Part shown: positions 40,329-50,037 of the stretch, piece after piece | Layout: every line of letters starts with the position of its first letter | Position numbering within the stretch: the stretch's first letter is position 1 | DNA from: JBBQXY01 sp038209195 | GTDB taxonomy: Bacteria; Chloroflexota; Ktedonobacteria; Ktedonobacterales; Ktedonobacteraceae | DNA length: 64,000 nt | Reading direction: 5' to 3' | Assembly: GCA_038209195.1 (NCBI GenBank) | Contig: JBBQXY010000005.1 | Coordinates: 16,411-80,410, forward strand | Notes under the pieces: model-generated | Seen by the model: only the letters and a program-made list of their open reading frames with translations | The model's database searches: none | What the model was told of the DNA's origin: nothing | Program-made: the position numbers and the translations under genes

Positions 40329-43300
40329 ATGAGCGAACAGAATAATATACTTACCGACCCAAAGGATTGGCCTGCCATTGTTCAGGAACGACTTAAAGAA
40401 CTCAGTACACCGAACAGCCTGGACTCTCTCAAAAATTTATTTTGGAAAGATTTGGAATATACGCGAGTTAGCAAGCCTCTACCTTACCACTATAGATGGT
40501 CACAAACATTACAACAATCGCTCTATGAAAAAGACCCCATACTACATCTCGCGACAGGTGGTTCTGATAACGAGTTTGATGTTCTGTATATTCACTTGAA
40601 ATCTCCTAAGCTATTGCCTGGTGAAGAACGCCCCATCGTAATGGAGTTATTGAAAAGTCATTTGGATGCCCTATTCATCTTCTCCAACGCATCACAAGAC
40701 CGATGGCATTTTGTAAATGTAAAGCAAGATGCTCAGAACGCGAAACGCCGCTTGTTGCGCCGTATCACCATTGGACCAGAAGAACGCTTATACACAGCCT
40801 CTCACCAGTTAGCAAAGCTACAAATGGCCAACAGAGAACAAGCATCACGGCTTGATATCCGCCAATGGCACGAGGAGGCTTTCAATGTTGAAGAGGTTAC
40901 AAAACGGTTCTTTGAAGAATACAAGGCACTCTTCAAAGTGCTACAGATTGATCTGAAGAACCAGACCAGTGCGAGTGATTTTGTGTGGGCCCATGACTAT
41001 GCATTACAGTTTCTCAATCGCTGCATGTTCCTCTATTTTATCCAACGGAAAGGGTGGCTAGGCGGTGATAGAGAATTTTTACACACATTCTGGGAAAGCT
41101 ACCAAACAACGAACCACGAGCAAGATACTTTTTTTGAGTCCTGGCTCCAGGTACTCTTTTTCGAAGCCTTCAATAATCGCTTTCATGGCGGTCATACCTA
41201 TTTCCCACAAAGCATCCAGAACATTCTGGCAAATGCTCCCTACCTAAATGGGGGTCTATTTGCCAGAAACACGTTGGACTCCCAACAGACCTTTGTGATT
41301 TCGGATGAGCGTTTTGCGCAGGTGTTTGCCTTCTTTGAGAAGTACAATTTCACGATCACTGAGGATAGCCCCTTGGATCAGGAAGTTGCTGTTGACCCGG
41401 AGATGATTGGACGGGTCTATGAAAGTCTGGTCAACGTATCTACCGAAATAGATGAGCGTGGAGACGCGGGAATTTTCTATACCCCACGTACCGAGATTGA
41501 TTTGATGTGCCGTTTGTCTGTCGTTGATTACCTGAACAACCACCTGGGCGAGTCAGACGAACGCGTGAAACCTGCTTTGTATGACCTGGTCTTTGCACTG
41601 GAACCACATGAAAAATCGGAGGCGGATGATGGCTTCAATCAATTCAATCTGTGGAAGCAATTACATACGCTGCTGGAAGAAATCACGGTTCTCGATCCCG
41701 CCTGTGGTTCTGGCTCGTTCCTCGTGGGTATGTTACATGTGCTGGATGACATAGAAGATCGTGTGAACCAATACTGTGATGTTGACGAGAATCCTTATCG
41801 GCGCAAAATGCGCATTATTCGGGAGAGCCTGTATGGCGTTGACTCCATGGGCTGGGCGGTGCATATCGCTGAGTTGCGCCTATGGCTCGCCCTTATTGTT
41901 GATGCCGATACGTCTCCTGATTCAGGTATGGCAAGTGAAACCGAGCGGCATGTACGCACAGTCCCCTTACTCCCTCATCTCAGCTTCAAAATTCGCCAGG
42001 GCGATAGCCTGGTACAGGAACTGGGCCGCTTGAATATGGGCCGAAAGCAATTGATTAGTGGGCTTCCGCGACCATTCACCGTGCGTTTAAATCTCTTGAA
42101 AGCAGATAAAAGAAAGTATTTCCATGGGCCAGGCAAATCGAGAGAGGCAATCGAGCAGGACGAATTCCGCCTGTTTTGCGATATTTTGGATGACCGCATT
42201 CAAACGAAGCGCGAAAAGATAAAGAGCCACCTTAGGGTTATTGAGGAATTGAAAGGGGAGCGTTCCCTCTTTGATAACACGCTAACAAGCAGCGAGAATA
42301 TACCTACAAGCAGCACAAATAATAAAACCAAGATTGCTGATCGAGAAAAGCTCATCGCGGCGGACGAACAAGAACTTGAGGAGTTACTACTGGCGCGGGC
42401 TCGGCTTGTTAATCCGAAAGATGTGCCTTTTGTGTGGGACTTAGCCTTCGCCGAGGTTATCGATGAACCAAAAAATGGTTTTGATATCGTCATTGGCAAC
42501 CCACCTTACGTGCGACAGGAGCAGATCGCCGATCCGCATCTGCCGCGTAATGTGGCTTTGACCGCTGATAGCAAACGAGCCTATAAAAACAAATTAGCAC
42601 GATCGGTGTATCAGGCCTTTCCTGAGTTCTTTGGTTATATCGAAGGCAATATTACAGCGAAACATAAAATCGACGCCAAAAGCGATCTGTACATCTATTT
42701 CTACTTGCATGGCCTGTCACTGCTAAATGAAAAGGGATCGTTCTGCTTTATCACCTCAAATTCGTGGTTAGATGTTGGCTATGGAGCCGACTTGCAAGAA
42801 TTCTTACTGACTAACTGCCGCGTGAAGATGATCCTGGACAACCAGTACAAACGTTCCTTCGCCACAGCCGATGTCAATACGGTCATCACCCTCTTCTCGG
42901 CACCCGCAAAAAAGCCAGGTGAAGCAGAATTGTCGAACGTCATGCGCTTTGTCATGTTTAAGGTGACGTTCGAGCATATCCTGGCGGCAGATGTGTTCAG
43001 GAAAATTGAGCAGATAGCGGTGCGCTCACAAACACCCGAATATCGCGTTTATCCGATTACCCAAAAAGACCTGCTCGCAGATGGTTATACCTATGCTGTA
43101 GAGAGTGGCGAAGATTCTCCCCGGCCCAAAAAGGGCCACAAAACTACCGTCACTACCATAAAAGAAACCTCCACAACTTATGCTGCCAACAAGTGGGGCG
43201 GCAAATACTTGCGTGCGCCAGAAATCTACTGGACAATTATCGAAAAAGGACGAGGCAAGTTAGTACGTCTTGGTGACATTGCAGAGGTACGTTTTGGTAT

Positions 43301-44141
43301 CAAAACTGGTGCCAATGAGTTTTTCTACTTGGATGAAGCGAAAGCCAAACAATGGCACATCGAGGAAGAGTTTTTACGTCCCGTGATCAAAAGCCCCAAA
43401 GAATGTAAGAATATCTTGATTGATCCTCATACACTGAAATCTCGTCTTTTTGTGTGTCACAAGTCTAAAGAAGAATTGAAAGGCACTGCTGCTTTAACTT
43501 ACATAAAGTGGGGAGAAAACCAAGGGTATCATAATAGACCAAGTTGCGCAAACAGAAATAAATGGTGGGATTTAGGGGTACGTATTGCTCCACGCTTGGG
43601 CTTTAACTATCTCATTGACTCAACAGCTCGAACACTTTATGCACCAAATGACTGTTTCTTCAGCGACAATTTCCAGGAAGTACATATTACTTCTCAGCTA
43701 GTCTTACCGCTATGCACATCGTTAAACTCTATAATTTTTCAGCTTATGGTAAATGTAGCAGGAAGGGCTAATTTTGGCGACGGTTTACTGAAAATTCAGA
43801 CGTATGAGGTTAGTGACCTTCTTTGTCTCAATCCAACTAGTATAAATGTATATGATAGTGAAGTATTTGCATCCTCATCATGGGATGTTCTACATCCATC
43901 GTTGGACCGTCGCTCACTTGATACCATCGTCTTCGATGCCTTAAACCTCACGCAAGGAGAGCAAGATGCAGTATATGAAGCTGTCATTGGTCTCGTTGAG
44001 TCGCGCTTGAAAAAGGCCAGTAGCTTTAAAGTGGCACAGGAGCAACAGAAGCGCGTAGAGGCTGTGGAAAAGACACTGGGAATATGGATGGGATTGCCCC
44101 GAGAGTTTGCCGAGGACGAGGTAGAAAATAACTATGCCTGA
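40329..44141 (+). CDS. Eco57I-type N6-adenine DNA methyltransferase with target-recognition domain
   Basis: 1270 residues from ATG 40329 (GAGAGGGG upstream). The adenine methyltransferase core has motif I LDPACGSGSFLVG (~residue 455) and motif IV IGNPPYVRQEQ (~724). Between them is a helical insert with a variable Ser/Asn/Thr linker. From ~975, KLVRLGDIAEVRFGIKTGANEFFY begins a TaqI/Eco57I-like specificity domain. The ~450-residue N-terminus (FDVLYIHLKSPK..., LDALFIFSNASQDRWHFVNVK) is of the kind seen in large type II/ISP-like enzymes. I cannot see a PD-(D/E)xK nuclease motif in it. First gene of a coupled cassette with a PIN protein and a PLD/SNF2 helicase. The specificity region is markedly AT-richer than its flanks. 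Confidence 0.9.
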   Translation: MSEQNNILTDPKDWPAIVQERLKELSTPNSLDSLKNLFWKDLEYTRVSKPLPYHYRWSQTLQQSLYEKDPILHLATGGSDNEFDVLYIHLKSPKLLPGEERPIVMELLKSHLDALFIFSNASQDRWHFVNVKQDAQNAKRRLLRRITIGPEERLYTASHQLAKLQMANREQASRLDIRQWHEEAFNVEEVTKRFFEEYKALFKVLQIDLKNQTSASDFVWAHDYALQFLNRCMFLYFIQRKGWLGGDREFLHTFWESYQTTNHEQDTFFESWLQVLFFEAFNNRFHGGHTYFPQSIQNILANAPYLNGGLFARNTLDSQQTFVISDERFAQVFAFFEKYNFTITEDSPLDQEVAVDPEMIGRVYESLVNVSTEIDERGDAGIFYTPRTEIDLMCRLSVVDYLNNHLGESDERVKPALYDLVFALEPHEKSEADDGFNQFNLWKQLHTLLEEITVLDPACGSGSFLVGMLHVLDDIEDRVNQYCDVDENPYRRKMRIIRESLYGVDSMGWAVHIAELRLWLALIVDADTSPDSGMASETERHVRTVPLLPHLSFKIRQGDSLVQELGRLNMGRKQLISGLPRPFTVRLNLLKADKRKYFHGPGKSREAIEQDEFRLFCDILDDRIQTKREKIKSHLRVIEELKGERSLFDNTLTSSENIPTSSTNNKTKIADREKLIAADEQELEELLLARARLVNPKDVPFVWDLAFAEVIDEPKNGFDIVIGNPPYVRQEQIADPHLPRNVALTADSKRAYKNKLARSVYQAFPEFFGYIEGNITAKHKIDAKSDLYIYFYLHGLSLLNEKGSFCFITSNSWLDVGYGADLQEFLLTNCRVKMILDNQYKRSFATADVNTVITLFSAPAKKPGEAELSNVMRFVMFKVTFEHILAADVFRKIEQIAVRSQTPEYRVYPITQKDLLADGYTYAVESGEDSPRPKKGHKTTVTTIKETSTTYAANKWGGKYLRAPEIYWTIIEKGRGKLVRLGDIAEVRFGIKTGANEFFYLDEAKAKQWHIEEEFLRPVIKSPKECKNILIDPHTLKSRLFVCHKSKEELKGTAALTYIKWGENQGYHNRPSCANRNKWWDLGVRIAPRLGFNYLIDSTARTLYAPNDCFFSDNFQEVHITSQLVLPLCTSLNSIIFQLMVNVAGRANFGDGLLKIQTYEVSDLLCLNPTSINVYDSEVFASSSWDVLHPSLDRRSLDTIVFDALNLTQGEQDAVYEAVIGLVESRLKKASSFKVAQEQQKRVEAVEKTLGIWMGLPREFAEDEVENNYA

Positions 44142-44670
44142 TCTTGCGTCATTGCCGGGTGGTATAAGGGTATTTGTGGATACCAACATTTTCCATTTTC
44201 ACTTTCAAGGAAAATCGCAGACGTGTACCGCCTTTTTGACCCGCATTGCTCGTGGCGAGGTCGAAGCATATGTCAATACGCAGGTGCTTTCAGATCTGCT
44301 GCATAAACTGATGCTGGCTGAAGCTTTTGCAAAACAATGCACAAAAAGCACTAATCCCCAGGAACTGAAGAAATACCTGAAAGGGATGCGCGGTAAGCAA
44401 CTCATCCTAACGGATTATCAATTACAGTTTGAGCTAGTGATGGCTATTGGTTTGCGTGTTATTCGTATCAACGAAAAGCTTTTGATGGATACAAAAGAGG
44501 AGCGTAAGAACTATTATTTGATGACAGGAGATTCGCTGCACATTGGTTCAATGAGCAGACAAAAATCGCCTCTACGTCATATTGCTAGCTATGATGCTGA
44601 TTTCGCCCATATTCCTGGTTTAACTGTTTGGCAACCAAGTGATATTTCGTTATGGTCAAAAGGTGTATAA
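44134..44670 (+). CDS. PIN-domain protein
   Basis: 178 residues. VFVDTNIFHFHF holds the first acidic residue, VNTQVLSDLLHKL the second region, MTGDSLHIGSM the third (Asp), and HIASYDADFAHIPGLTVWQPSD the fourth (Asp-x-Asp-Phe). Together these form the metal site of PIN ribonucleases such as VapC. Its start overlaps the methyltransferase stop by 8 bp, and its TAA is followed at once by the helicase ATG, so all three are translationally coupled. No small antitoxin precedes it, which argues against a simple VapBC pair. In this cassette it could be an RNA- or DNA-cutting effector. Confidence 0.85.
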   Translation: MPDLASLPGGIRVFVDTNIFHFHFQGKSQTCTAFLTRIARGEVEAYVNTQVLSDLLHKLMLAEAFAKQCTKSTNPQELKKYLKGMRGKQLILTDYQLQFELVMAIGLRVIRINEKLLMDTKEERKNYYLMTGDSLHIGSMSRQKSPLRHIASYDADFAHIPGLTVWQPSDISLWSKGV

Positions 44671-47600
44671 ATGCCTACACATGATATTATCGACAATCGG
44701 CGCGAGAAGTTAGTGGACCATATCAACCGCATGCTTGACTCGACAGAGTTCGCACGCTTCGCGGTGGGATATTTCTTTTTATCGGGATTGGAGAGTATCG
44801 CGGAGCGGTTGGAGAATGTCAAGGAGTTGCGCTTGCTGATCGGCAATACGACGAACCGCGAAACACTGGAGCAACTAGCCGAGGGCTATCATCGTTTGGA
44901 ACTGGTGCAGGATGCGCTTGAGGCCCAGAGCTTTCCGAAACGCAGCGCCATGGCGCAAATGGCGCAAGAGACGGCAAAAAACATCCGTTTCTCCATTGAG
45001 CAGATGGATCAGACCGACCAAAGCGAGGTGCTGGTCAAAACACTAGCCAGCATGATTGCTGAGAAACGGCTCAAAGTGCGCGTCTACACAAAAGGCCGTC
45101 TGCATGCCAAAGCCTACATTTTTGACTATTACCATTCACTCTTTGACCGACTCGGCAAACCTGTGGAGCGACACGAAAAAGGCATCGCCGTTGTAGGGTC
45201 CTCCAACCTGACGCTATCTGGCGTGAGCCATAACACGGAATTGAACGTGGTGGTGCAGGGCAACGATAATCACGCGGAATTAGTGCAGTGGTTTGATGAC
45301 CTCTGGAACGAGTCAACGGATTTTGATGAGTCTTTGATGCGCGAAATGCAGCAGTCCTGGGCCGTGACCCTGGCAAGTCCATACGATGTCTATATGAAAA
45401 CACTGTATGCGCTGGTTAAAGATCGCCTGGAAGGGGAAGACGCCAAAGATATCCTATGGGACGATGAAATCACACAGCGTTTAGCTGATTTTCAAAAAGT
45501 AGCGGTGCGCCAGGCGGTTCAGATCATTCGCGATTTTGGCGGAGCCTTTGTCTCGGATGTGGTCGGGCTTGGAAAAAGCTATATCGGCGCGGCAATCGTC
45601 AAACATTTTGAGCGTACAGATCATGCCCGACCATTGATCATATGTCCCGCTCCACTGGTTGACATGTGGGAACGGGCCAATGAGGTCTATCAACTGAATG
45701 CACGCGTCCTCTCCATGGGCTATCTGCGCGGCAACGACGATGGCAGCTTCACGTACCTATTAAAAGACCCGAAATATCGTGATCGAGATTTTGTGTTGAT
45801 CGACGAGAGCCATAACTTACGCAACTCTGATACACAGCGTTATAAAGTGGTACAAGCATTTTTGGCTACTGGCCGACAATGTTGTTTCTTGACCGCTACA
45901 CCGCGCAATAAGAGCGCGTGGGACGTATATTACCAGATCAAACTCTTTCACCAGGACGATAAAACTGATCTCCCCATTGACCCACCCATTCTGAAAGACT
46001 TCTTCCGCTTGATTGAAAAAGGTGAGCGGAAATTACCTGACCTGTTAGCAAATATCCTGATTCGCCGCACACGCAACCATATCTTGCGCTGGTATGGCTA
46101 CGACGCCGAGACCGATCAGCCGCTTGACCCTGCGCAATTTCGCGAATATTTAGAGGGGCATAGACGCGCCTACGTGCTGGTTGGGGGCAGACATCAATTT
46201 TTCCCCAAACGAGTATTGGAGACCATCGAATATAGTATTGAGGATACGTATCGCGGCCTCTACCAGGATTTGCGGACATTTATTGGCAAACCACGCAAGG
46301 GGCAATCGGCACAAGTGGCAGAAGATGAACTGACCTTTGCCCGCTATGGACTCTGGCAGTATGTTGTGAAAAATAAACAGAAGCAGGAGCCGTATGTGAC
46401 AATGCAAAGGGCAGGAGCGAACTTGCGCGGCCTCATACGAGTACTCCTCTTCAAACGCTTTGAGTCCAGTGTCTACGCATTTCAAGAAACAGTACGTCGT
46501 CTTTTACGAGTCCATAAACTATTCCTGGTCGCCCTCTCACAAGGGATTGTGCCAGCCGGCGAGGAGGCACAGACGATCCTCTACGAGTCCGATTACGCGG
46601 AAGAAACAGAACTCTTGGACGCGTTGCAGCGTGTTTCTGGACGGTACAAAACCGCTGACTTTGATCTCGCTCGCCTGCAAAAACATATCGAACACGATAT
46701 CCGTTTATTGGAAAAGATTCTGACCCTGGTTGAGCCGATCTCACCTGAGCAGGACGCGAAACTACAAACGCTCAAGCGACGGCTAGCTAAGGCACCATTA
46801 AACGAGGGGAAACGACTGATCTTCACTCAGTACGCCGATACCGCCCGTTATCTGTACGAGAATTTAAATCCTGGTGGGCAGCGCAGCGATATAGAAGTCA
46901 TCTATAGCGGTGATAAAAGCAAGGCACGCGTGGTAGGAAGGTTCGCGCCTAAGGCGAATCCTGAGTATGAGTTCCAATCAGGTGAGGGAGAGATTCAGAC
47001 GCTAGTAGCCACTGATGTGCTCGCTGAAGGTCTCAACATGCAAGACTGCAATATGATCATTAACTATGATCTGCACTGGAACCCCGTTCGGCTGATTCAA
47101 CGCTTTGGGCGTATTGACCGCATTGGTAGCGAACACGCTGTCGTCTATGGTTTCAACTTCCTGCCAGAGACAGGGATAGAGAAAAACCTGGGCTTGCGCG
47201 AAAAGCTCCATAACCGCATCCAGGAGATACATAATACAATTGGTGAAGATTCAGCCATCCTTGACCGTACGGAACAACTCAATGAAGAAGCCATGTATGC
47301 CATCTATGAGAAGCAAGGCAACCAATTAAGCCTCTTTGAAGAAGAGGACGAAGCTTTTCTGGACCTTAACGAGGCCGAAGAGATTATGCGCCAGTTGCGC
47401 AAAGAGAATCCAACAGAATACGAGCGCATCGCCAATTTACATGATGGGATTCGCGCTGTTCAACCAGCAAACTCGTCAAACCAATCGGGACTGTATATCT
47501 TCTGTCAGGCAGGTCGTTATCAACAACTCTTTTTACTGGACGAGCAAGGTAATATTGTGTCACGAGACATGCCACGAATTTTAGGATTGCTCAAAGCCTC

Positions 47601-48018
47601 ACCTGAGATGGTAGGTGAAACTTTACCAAAAGGGTATAACGCGGCTGTCATGCGCATAAAACGGCGTTTTGTCGAAGAGGTCAAACACCGACAAGCAGAA
47701 CGCGAACATACACTATCGCTGACCCAGAGTCAACGCTACGTCCTGCGCGAGCTACGCGAACTTTTTGCGTTCGCAGCAGACGATGACGAAAAAGCGCAGA
47801 TTACCTTGCTGGAGAAGGCCTTTCGCGGCCCAATCACCACCGCCATTAACCGGGAATTGAATCTCTTGCGTAAGAACGGCGTGAGACAGCACGATTTACT
47901 CAAGAGCCTAGGGCACATCTACTTTCAACACAATATGCAGGATTGGGCTGAAAATCGCAACCGTCGTATGGAGGAGGATGAAAACCCTAAAATCATTTGT
48001 AGCGAGGGTTTTCTATAA
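44671..48018 (+). CDS. Phospholipase-D-like nuclease / SNF2-type helicase fusion
   Basis: 1115 residues. The N-terminal ~220 residues hold one PLD/HKD motif: GRLHAKAYIFDYY (HxKx4D, ~145) followed by GIAVVGSSNLTLSG. A superfamily 2 SNF2-like helicase follows. Motif I is VVGLGKSYIGAAIV (~299), motif II LIDESHNLRN (~378), motif III FLTATPRNK (~409), motif V ATDVLAEGLNMQDC and motif VI LIQRFGRIDRIGS (~810). The C-terminal ~250 residues are helical. Single HKD proteins act as dimers to cleave phosphodiesters. Fusion to a translocase next to a modification methyltransferase is typical of restriction-like defence. It is the most likely restriction component of the cassette. Confidence 0.9.
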   Translation: MPTHDIIDNRREKLVDHINRMLDSTEFARFAVGYFFLSGLESIAERLENVKELRLLIGNTTNRETLEQLAEGYHRLELVQDALEAQSFPKRSAMAQMAQETAKNIRFSIEQMDQTDQSEVLVKTLASMIAEKRLKVRVYTKGRLHAKAYIFDYYHSLFDRLGKPVERHEKGIAVVGSSNLTLSGVSHNTELNVVVQGNDNHAELVQWFDDLWNESTDFDESLMREMQQSWAVTLASPYDVYMKTLYALVKDRLEGEDAKDILWDDEITQRLADFQKVAVRQAVQIIRDFGGAFVSDVVGLGKSYIGAAIVKHFERTDHARPLIICPAPLVDMWERANEVYQLNARVLSMGYLRGNDDGSFTYLLKDPKYRDRDFVLIDESHNLRNSDTQRYKVVQAFLATGRQCCFLTATPRNKSAWDVYYQIKLFHQDDKTDLPIDPPILKDFFRLIEKGERKLPDLLANILIRRTRNHILRWYGYDAETDQPLDPAQFREYLEGHRRAYVLVGGRHQFFPKRVLETIEYSIEDTYRGLYQDLRTFIGKPRKGQSAQVAEDELTFARYGLWQYVVKNKQKQEPYVTMQRAGANLRGLIRVLLFKRFESSVYAFQETVRRLLRVHKLFLVALSQGIVPAGEEAQTILYESDYAEETELLDALQRVSGRYKTADFDLARLQKHIEHDIRLLEKILTLVEPISPEQDAKLQTLKRRLAKAPLNEGKRLIFTQYADTARYLYENLNPGGQRSDIEVIYSGDKSKARVVGRFAPKANPEYEFQSGEGEIQTLVATDVLAEGLNMQDCNMIINYDLHWNPVRLIQRFGRIDRIGSEHAVVYGFNFLPETGIEKNLGLREKLHNRIQEIHNTIGEDSAILDRTEQLNEEAMYAIYEKQGNQLSLFEEEDEAFLDLNEAEEIMRQLRKENPTEYERIANLHDGIRAVQPANSSNQSGLYIFCQAGRYQQLFLLDEQGNIVSRDMPRILGLLKASPEMVGETLPKGYNAAVMRIKRRFVEEVKHRQAEREHTLSLTQSQRYVLRELRELFAFAADDDEKAQITLLEKAFRGPITTAINRELNLLRKNGVRQHDLLKSLGHIYFQHNMQDWAENRNRRMEEDENPKIICSEGFL

Positions 48019-48065
48019 TACCACGTATTGCGTATGCGCCCCCAATCCCTTTCCTTCAACTTCCC

Positions 48066-49805
48066 CTACCCCACATTCCAATACCCCCCCGCGCCAACAT
48101 TAGCACTACAATGTCCATTAGCATCGAGGCTACAATATTGGCCTTGTAGCGAAGCATTGGACTGCACAAAGCCCCAGAAGTAGAGCGGTGCAGCACCATT
48201 ATAGCCCTTTACCGTAAATTGAATATACTTGTTCGTACCCACACTTCCGCTAAAAGGACCATTACCTTGCAGCGGAGCATCCACGCTAAAATTACCACTG
48301 ATGCTACCCTTGTTCTGTTTGATGGCAGTAAGATACATGCGCGTCGTGATATTAGGCGAGGGCGTAGTATCTATAATAGTGCCATGGTATCCTCCCGCTA
48401 ACGTGGGATAGGGATCAGGTACAGGCGTCGGCGTGGGCCGTGGCGTCGATGTCGGCGTGAGAGGCGGCACCGTAGGCTGCGTAGCAATCGGAGTGGGATT
48501 TGGATGGTTGGCAACAGGTGTAGTATGTGGCAAAGAAGGCACAATCGCTGTGGCTGTAGGTATATTTCTCCCAGCTATCCCTGTTCCAGTCGGCACCGCC
48601 GCGGGAACAGTTGGAATGGATGTCGCTTGTGAGCCAAATGTAGGAGTGATTTTCTGGATAAATCCCTTTTCAGGATGGTCAGTCAGTGACCAGAAACCTA
48701 CCACACCGCCGCAACAGATAGCAAGTGCCAGCAGAACGAGCAGCAAAGCTGATTTCTTCCGCCCCTTACGTTTTGTGCCATTGGATAACGGGTCAGTTGA
48801 CAACTCCCCGGCGAGTGGTAAGAGCGTCACAGGCCGCTTTTTAGTGATCTCAACATCAACTGTTTCATGCAATACAGGGTGAGCCGAGGCTGAACTGGGT
48901 ACAGGAAGACTTTGCGCAGGAAGACTGGGTACGGGAACTTCCAATGACGTTGCGTTCGTGTCAATCTCGCGCCAGAAATGCTCCACGCTTGTGAAACGAT
49001 CGCTTTGCTGGAGCGACATCGACCGTTGCACCGCCTGCGCCACCTTCTGCGAAATATTTGGCATCAGCTCATCAAGCGGCACCAGGGGGTCGCGCCCCTT
49101 CCCGCCCAACAATGTCATTCGATACAATGCATCAGGCGGAATCTGACCCGATAGCAGGGTATAGATAGTTGCGCCCAAGCCATAAATATCGGTCAGTGGG
49201 CTAGTACCGTGCCCATACTGTTCGGGTGCGCCATAGCCCGGCGAGCAACGACGAACAGCGGTAGTAGTCGAGTCAGGATCAAATTCCTTGGCAATATCAA
49301 AATCGACCAGCACAGCTTCCTGCGGAGCGGGTACGATGATATTGGAAGGCTTAATATCGCGGTGAACGATTGGCGGTTGCTGTCCATGAAGATAACTGAT
49401 GGCATCGACGATAGGCTCCATCAGAATCAATACTTGGGAGAGCGAAAAACGCATTGCTGGCCGTTGTTTCCGCAGCACTTCCAGATTTGGCCCGTCAATA
49501 AAGTCCATCAGCATATACGCTCGCCCCTGAACTTCATCATCAAATACGCGATACACACGGGGAAGAGCCCGGTGGTCAAGCTGCTTAAGCAGGTCACTTT
49601 CAAAGTGGAAATGGTTTTTTTCTTTGCCAGCGCGATCTTTCCTCTTTGGCTCGATTACCTCTTTAAGCGCGTAGACATTACCCTTGACACGCTGATCTCG
49701 CACCCGGTAAACCGCGCCAAATCCCCCTTGACCCAACAACGTTTCGACAACATAGCGGTCTCGTAAAACGCTTCCCACAGGTAGATATATTTGGACCTCT
49801 TGCAC
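48066..49805 (-). CDS. Ser/Thr protein kinase with DFD instead of DFG and a secreted C-terminal domain
   Basis: 579 residues, GTG start with AAGGGG upstream. The kinase domain (~17-285) has G-loop LGQGGFGAVY, Lys48 in YALKEV, IVHRDIKPSNII (HRD 148-150), and VDFDIAKEF where the DFG motif should be (168-170). The GPE-like SPGYGAPEQYG, the activation-loop STTTAVRR and FTSVEHFWREI follow. A juxtamembrane linker leads to one membrane helix (SALLLVLLALAICCGGVVGFW), then a long Thr/Pro-rich stalk. A ~110-residue extracellular domain starts at YPTLAGGYHGTI and is also present in the neighbouring paralogue. Substrates are unknown. Asp-for-Gly in the magnesium loop may alter activity. Confidence 0.92.
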   Translation of the reverse strand: MQEVQIYLPVGSVLRDRYVVETLLGQGGFGAVYRVRDQRVKGNVYALKEVIEPKRKDRAGKEKNHFHFESDLLKQLDHRALPRVYRVFDDEVQGRAYMLMDFIDGPNLEVLRKQRPAMRFSLSQVLILMEPIVDAISYLHGQQPPIVHRDIKPSNIIVPAPQEAVLVDFDIAKEFDPDSTTTAVRRCSPGYGAPEQYGHGTSPLTDIYGLGATIYTLLSGQIPPDALYRMTLLGGKGRDPLVPLDELMPNISQKVAQAVQRSMSLQQSDRFTSVEHFWREIDTNATSLEVPVPSLPAQSLPVPSSASAHPVLHETVDVEITKKRPVTLLPLAGELSTDPLSNGTKRKGRKKSALLLVLLALAICCGGVVGFWSLTDHPEKGFIQKITPTFGSQATSIPTVPAAVPTGTGIAGRNIPTATAIVPSLPHTTPVANHPNPTPIATQPTVPPLTPTSTPRPTPTPVPDPYPTLAGGYHGTIIDTTPSPNITTRMYLTAIKQNKGSISGNFSVDAPLQGNGPFSGSVGTNKYIQFTVKGYNGAAPLYFWGFVQSNASLQGQYCSLDANGHCSANVGAGGYWNVG

Positions 49806-49960
49806 CCCATGTCCCCTTACTCATTTTGATGCTCCCCAACTCTAAATAAGTAAACGAGGAAAATTGCATATTTCGTAACTCTCGCCCCCCGTTCTTTCTG
49901 ACTCCTCACAACCCACTGTTCTAACAAACCCCATCTGAAAAACAGCCAATCCATGCAATT

Positions 49961-50008
49961 GTAGGGCGCGATTTATCGCCGCCACTGCCGATTTATCGGC
50001 CCGTCCCA
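49961..50008. repeat. Intergenic element (GTAGGGCGCGATTTATCGCC family), copy 2
   Basis: Almost identical to the core at 10703-10750, with the hairpins GGCGCGATTTATCGCC and GCCGATTTATCGGC. It lies between the two kinase genes. Confidence 0.8.
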
Positions 50009-50037
50009 GCCCCAATAAATGCGAAACGGAATCAACA

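Noticed and set aside
44134..44670. Simple VapBC toxin-antitoxin pair
   Set aside because: No antitoxin-sized gene precedes or follows it; its neighbours are two very large proteins.
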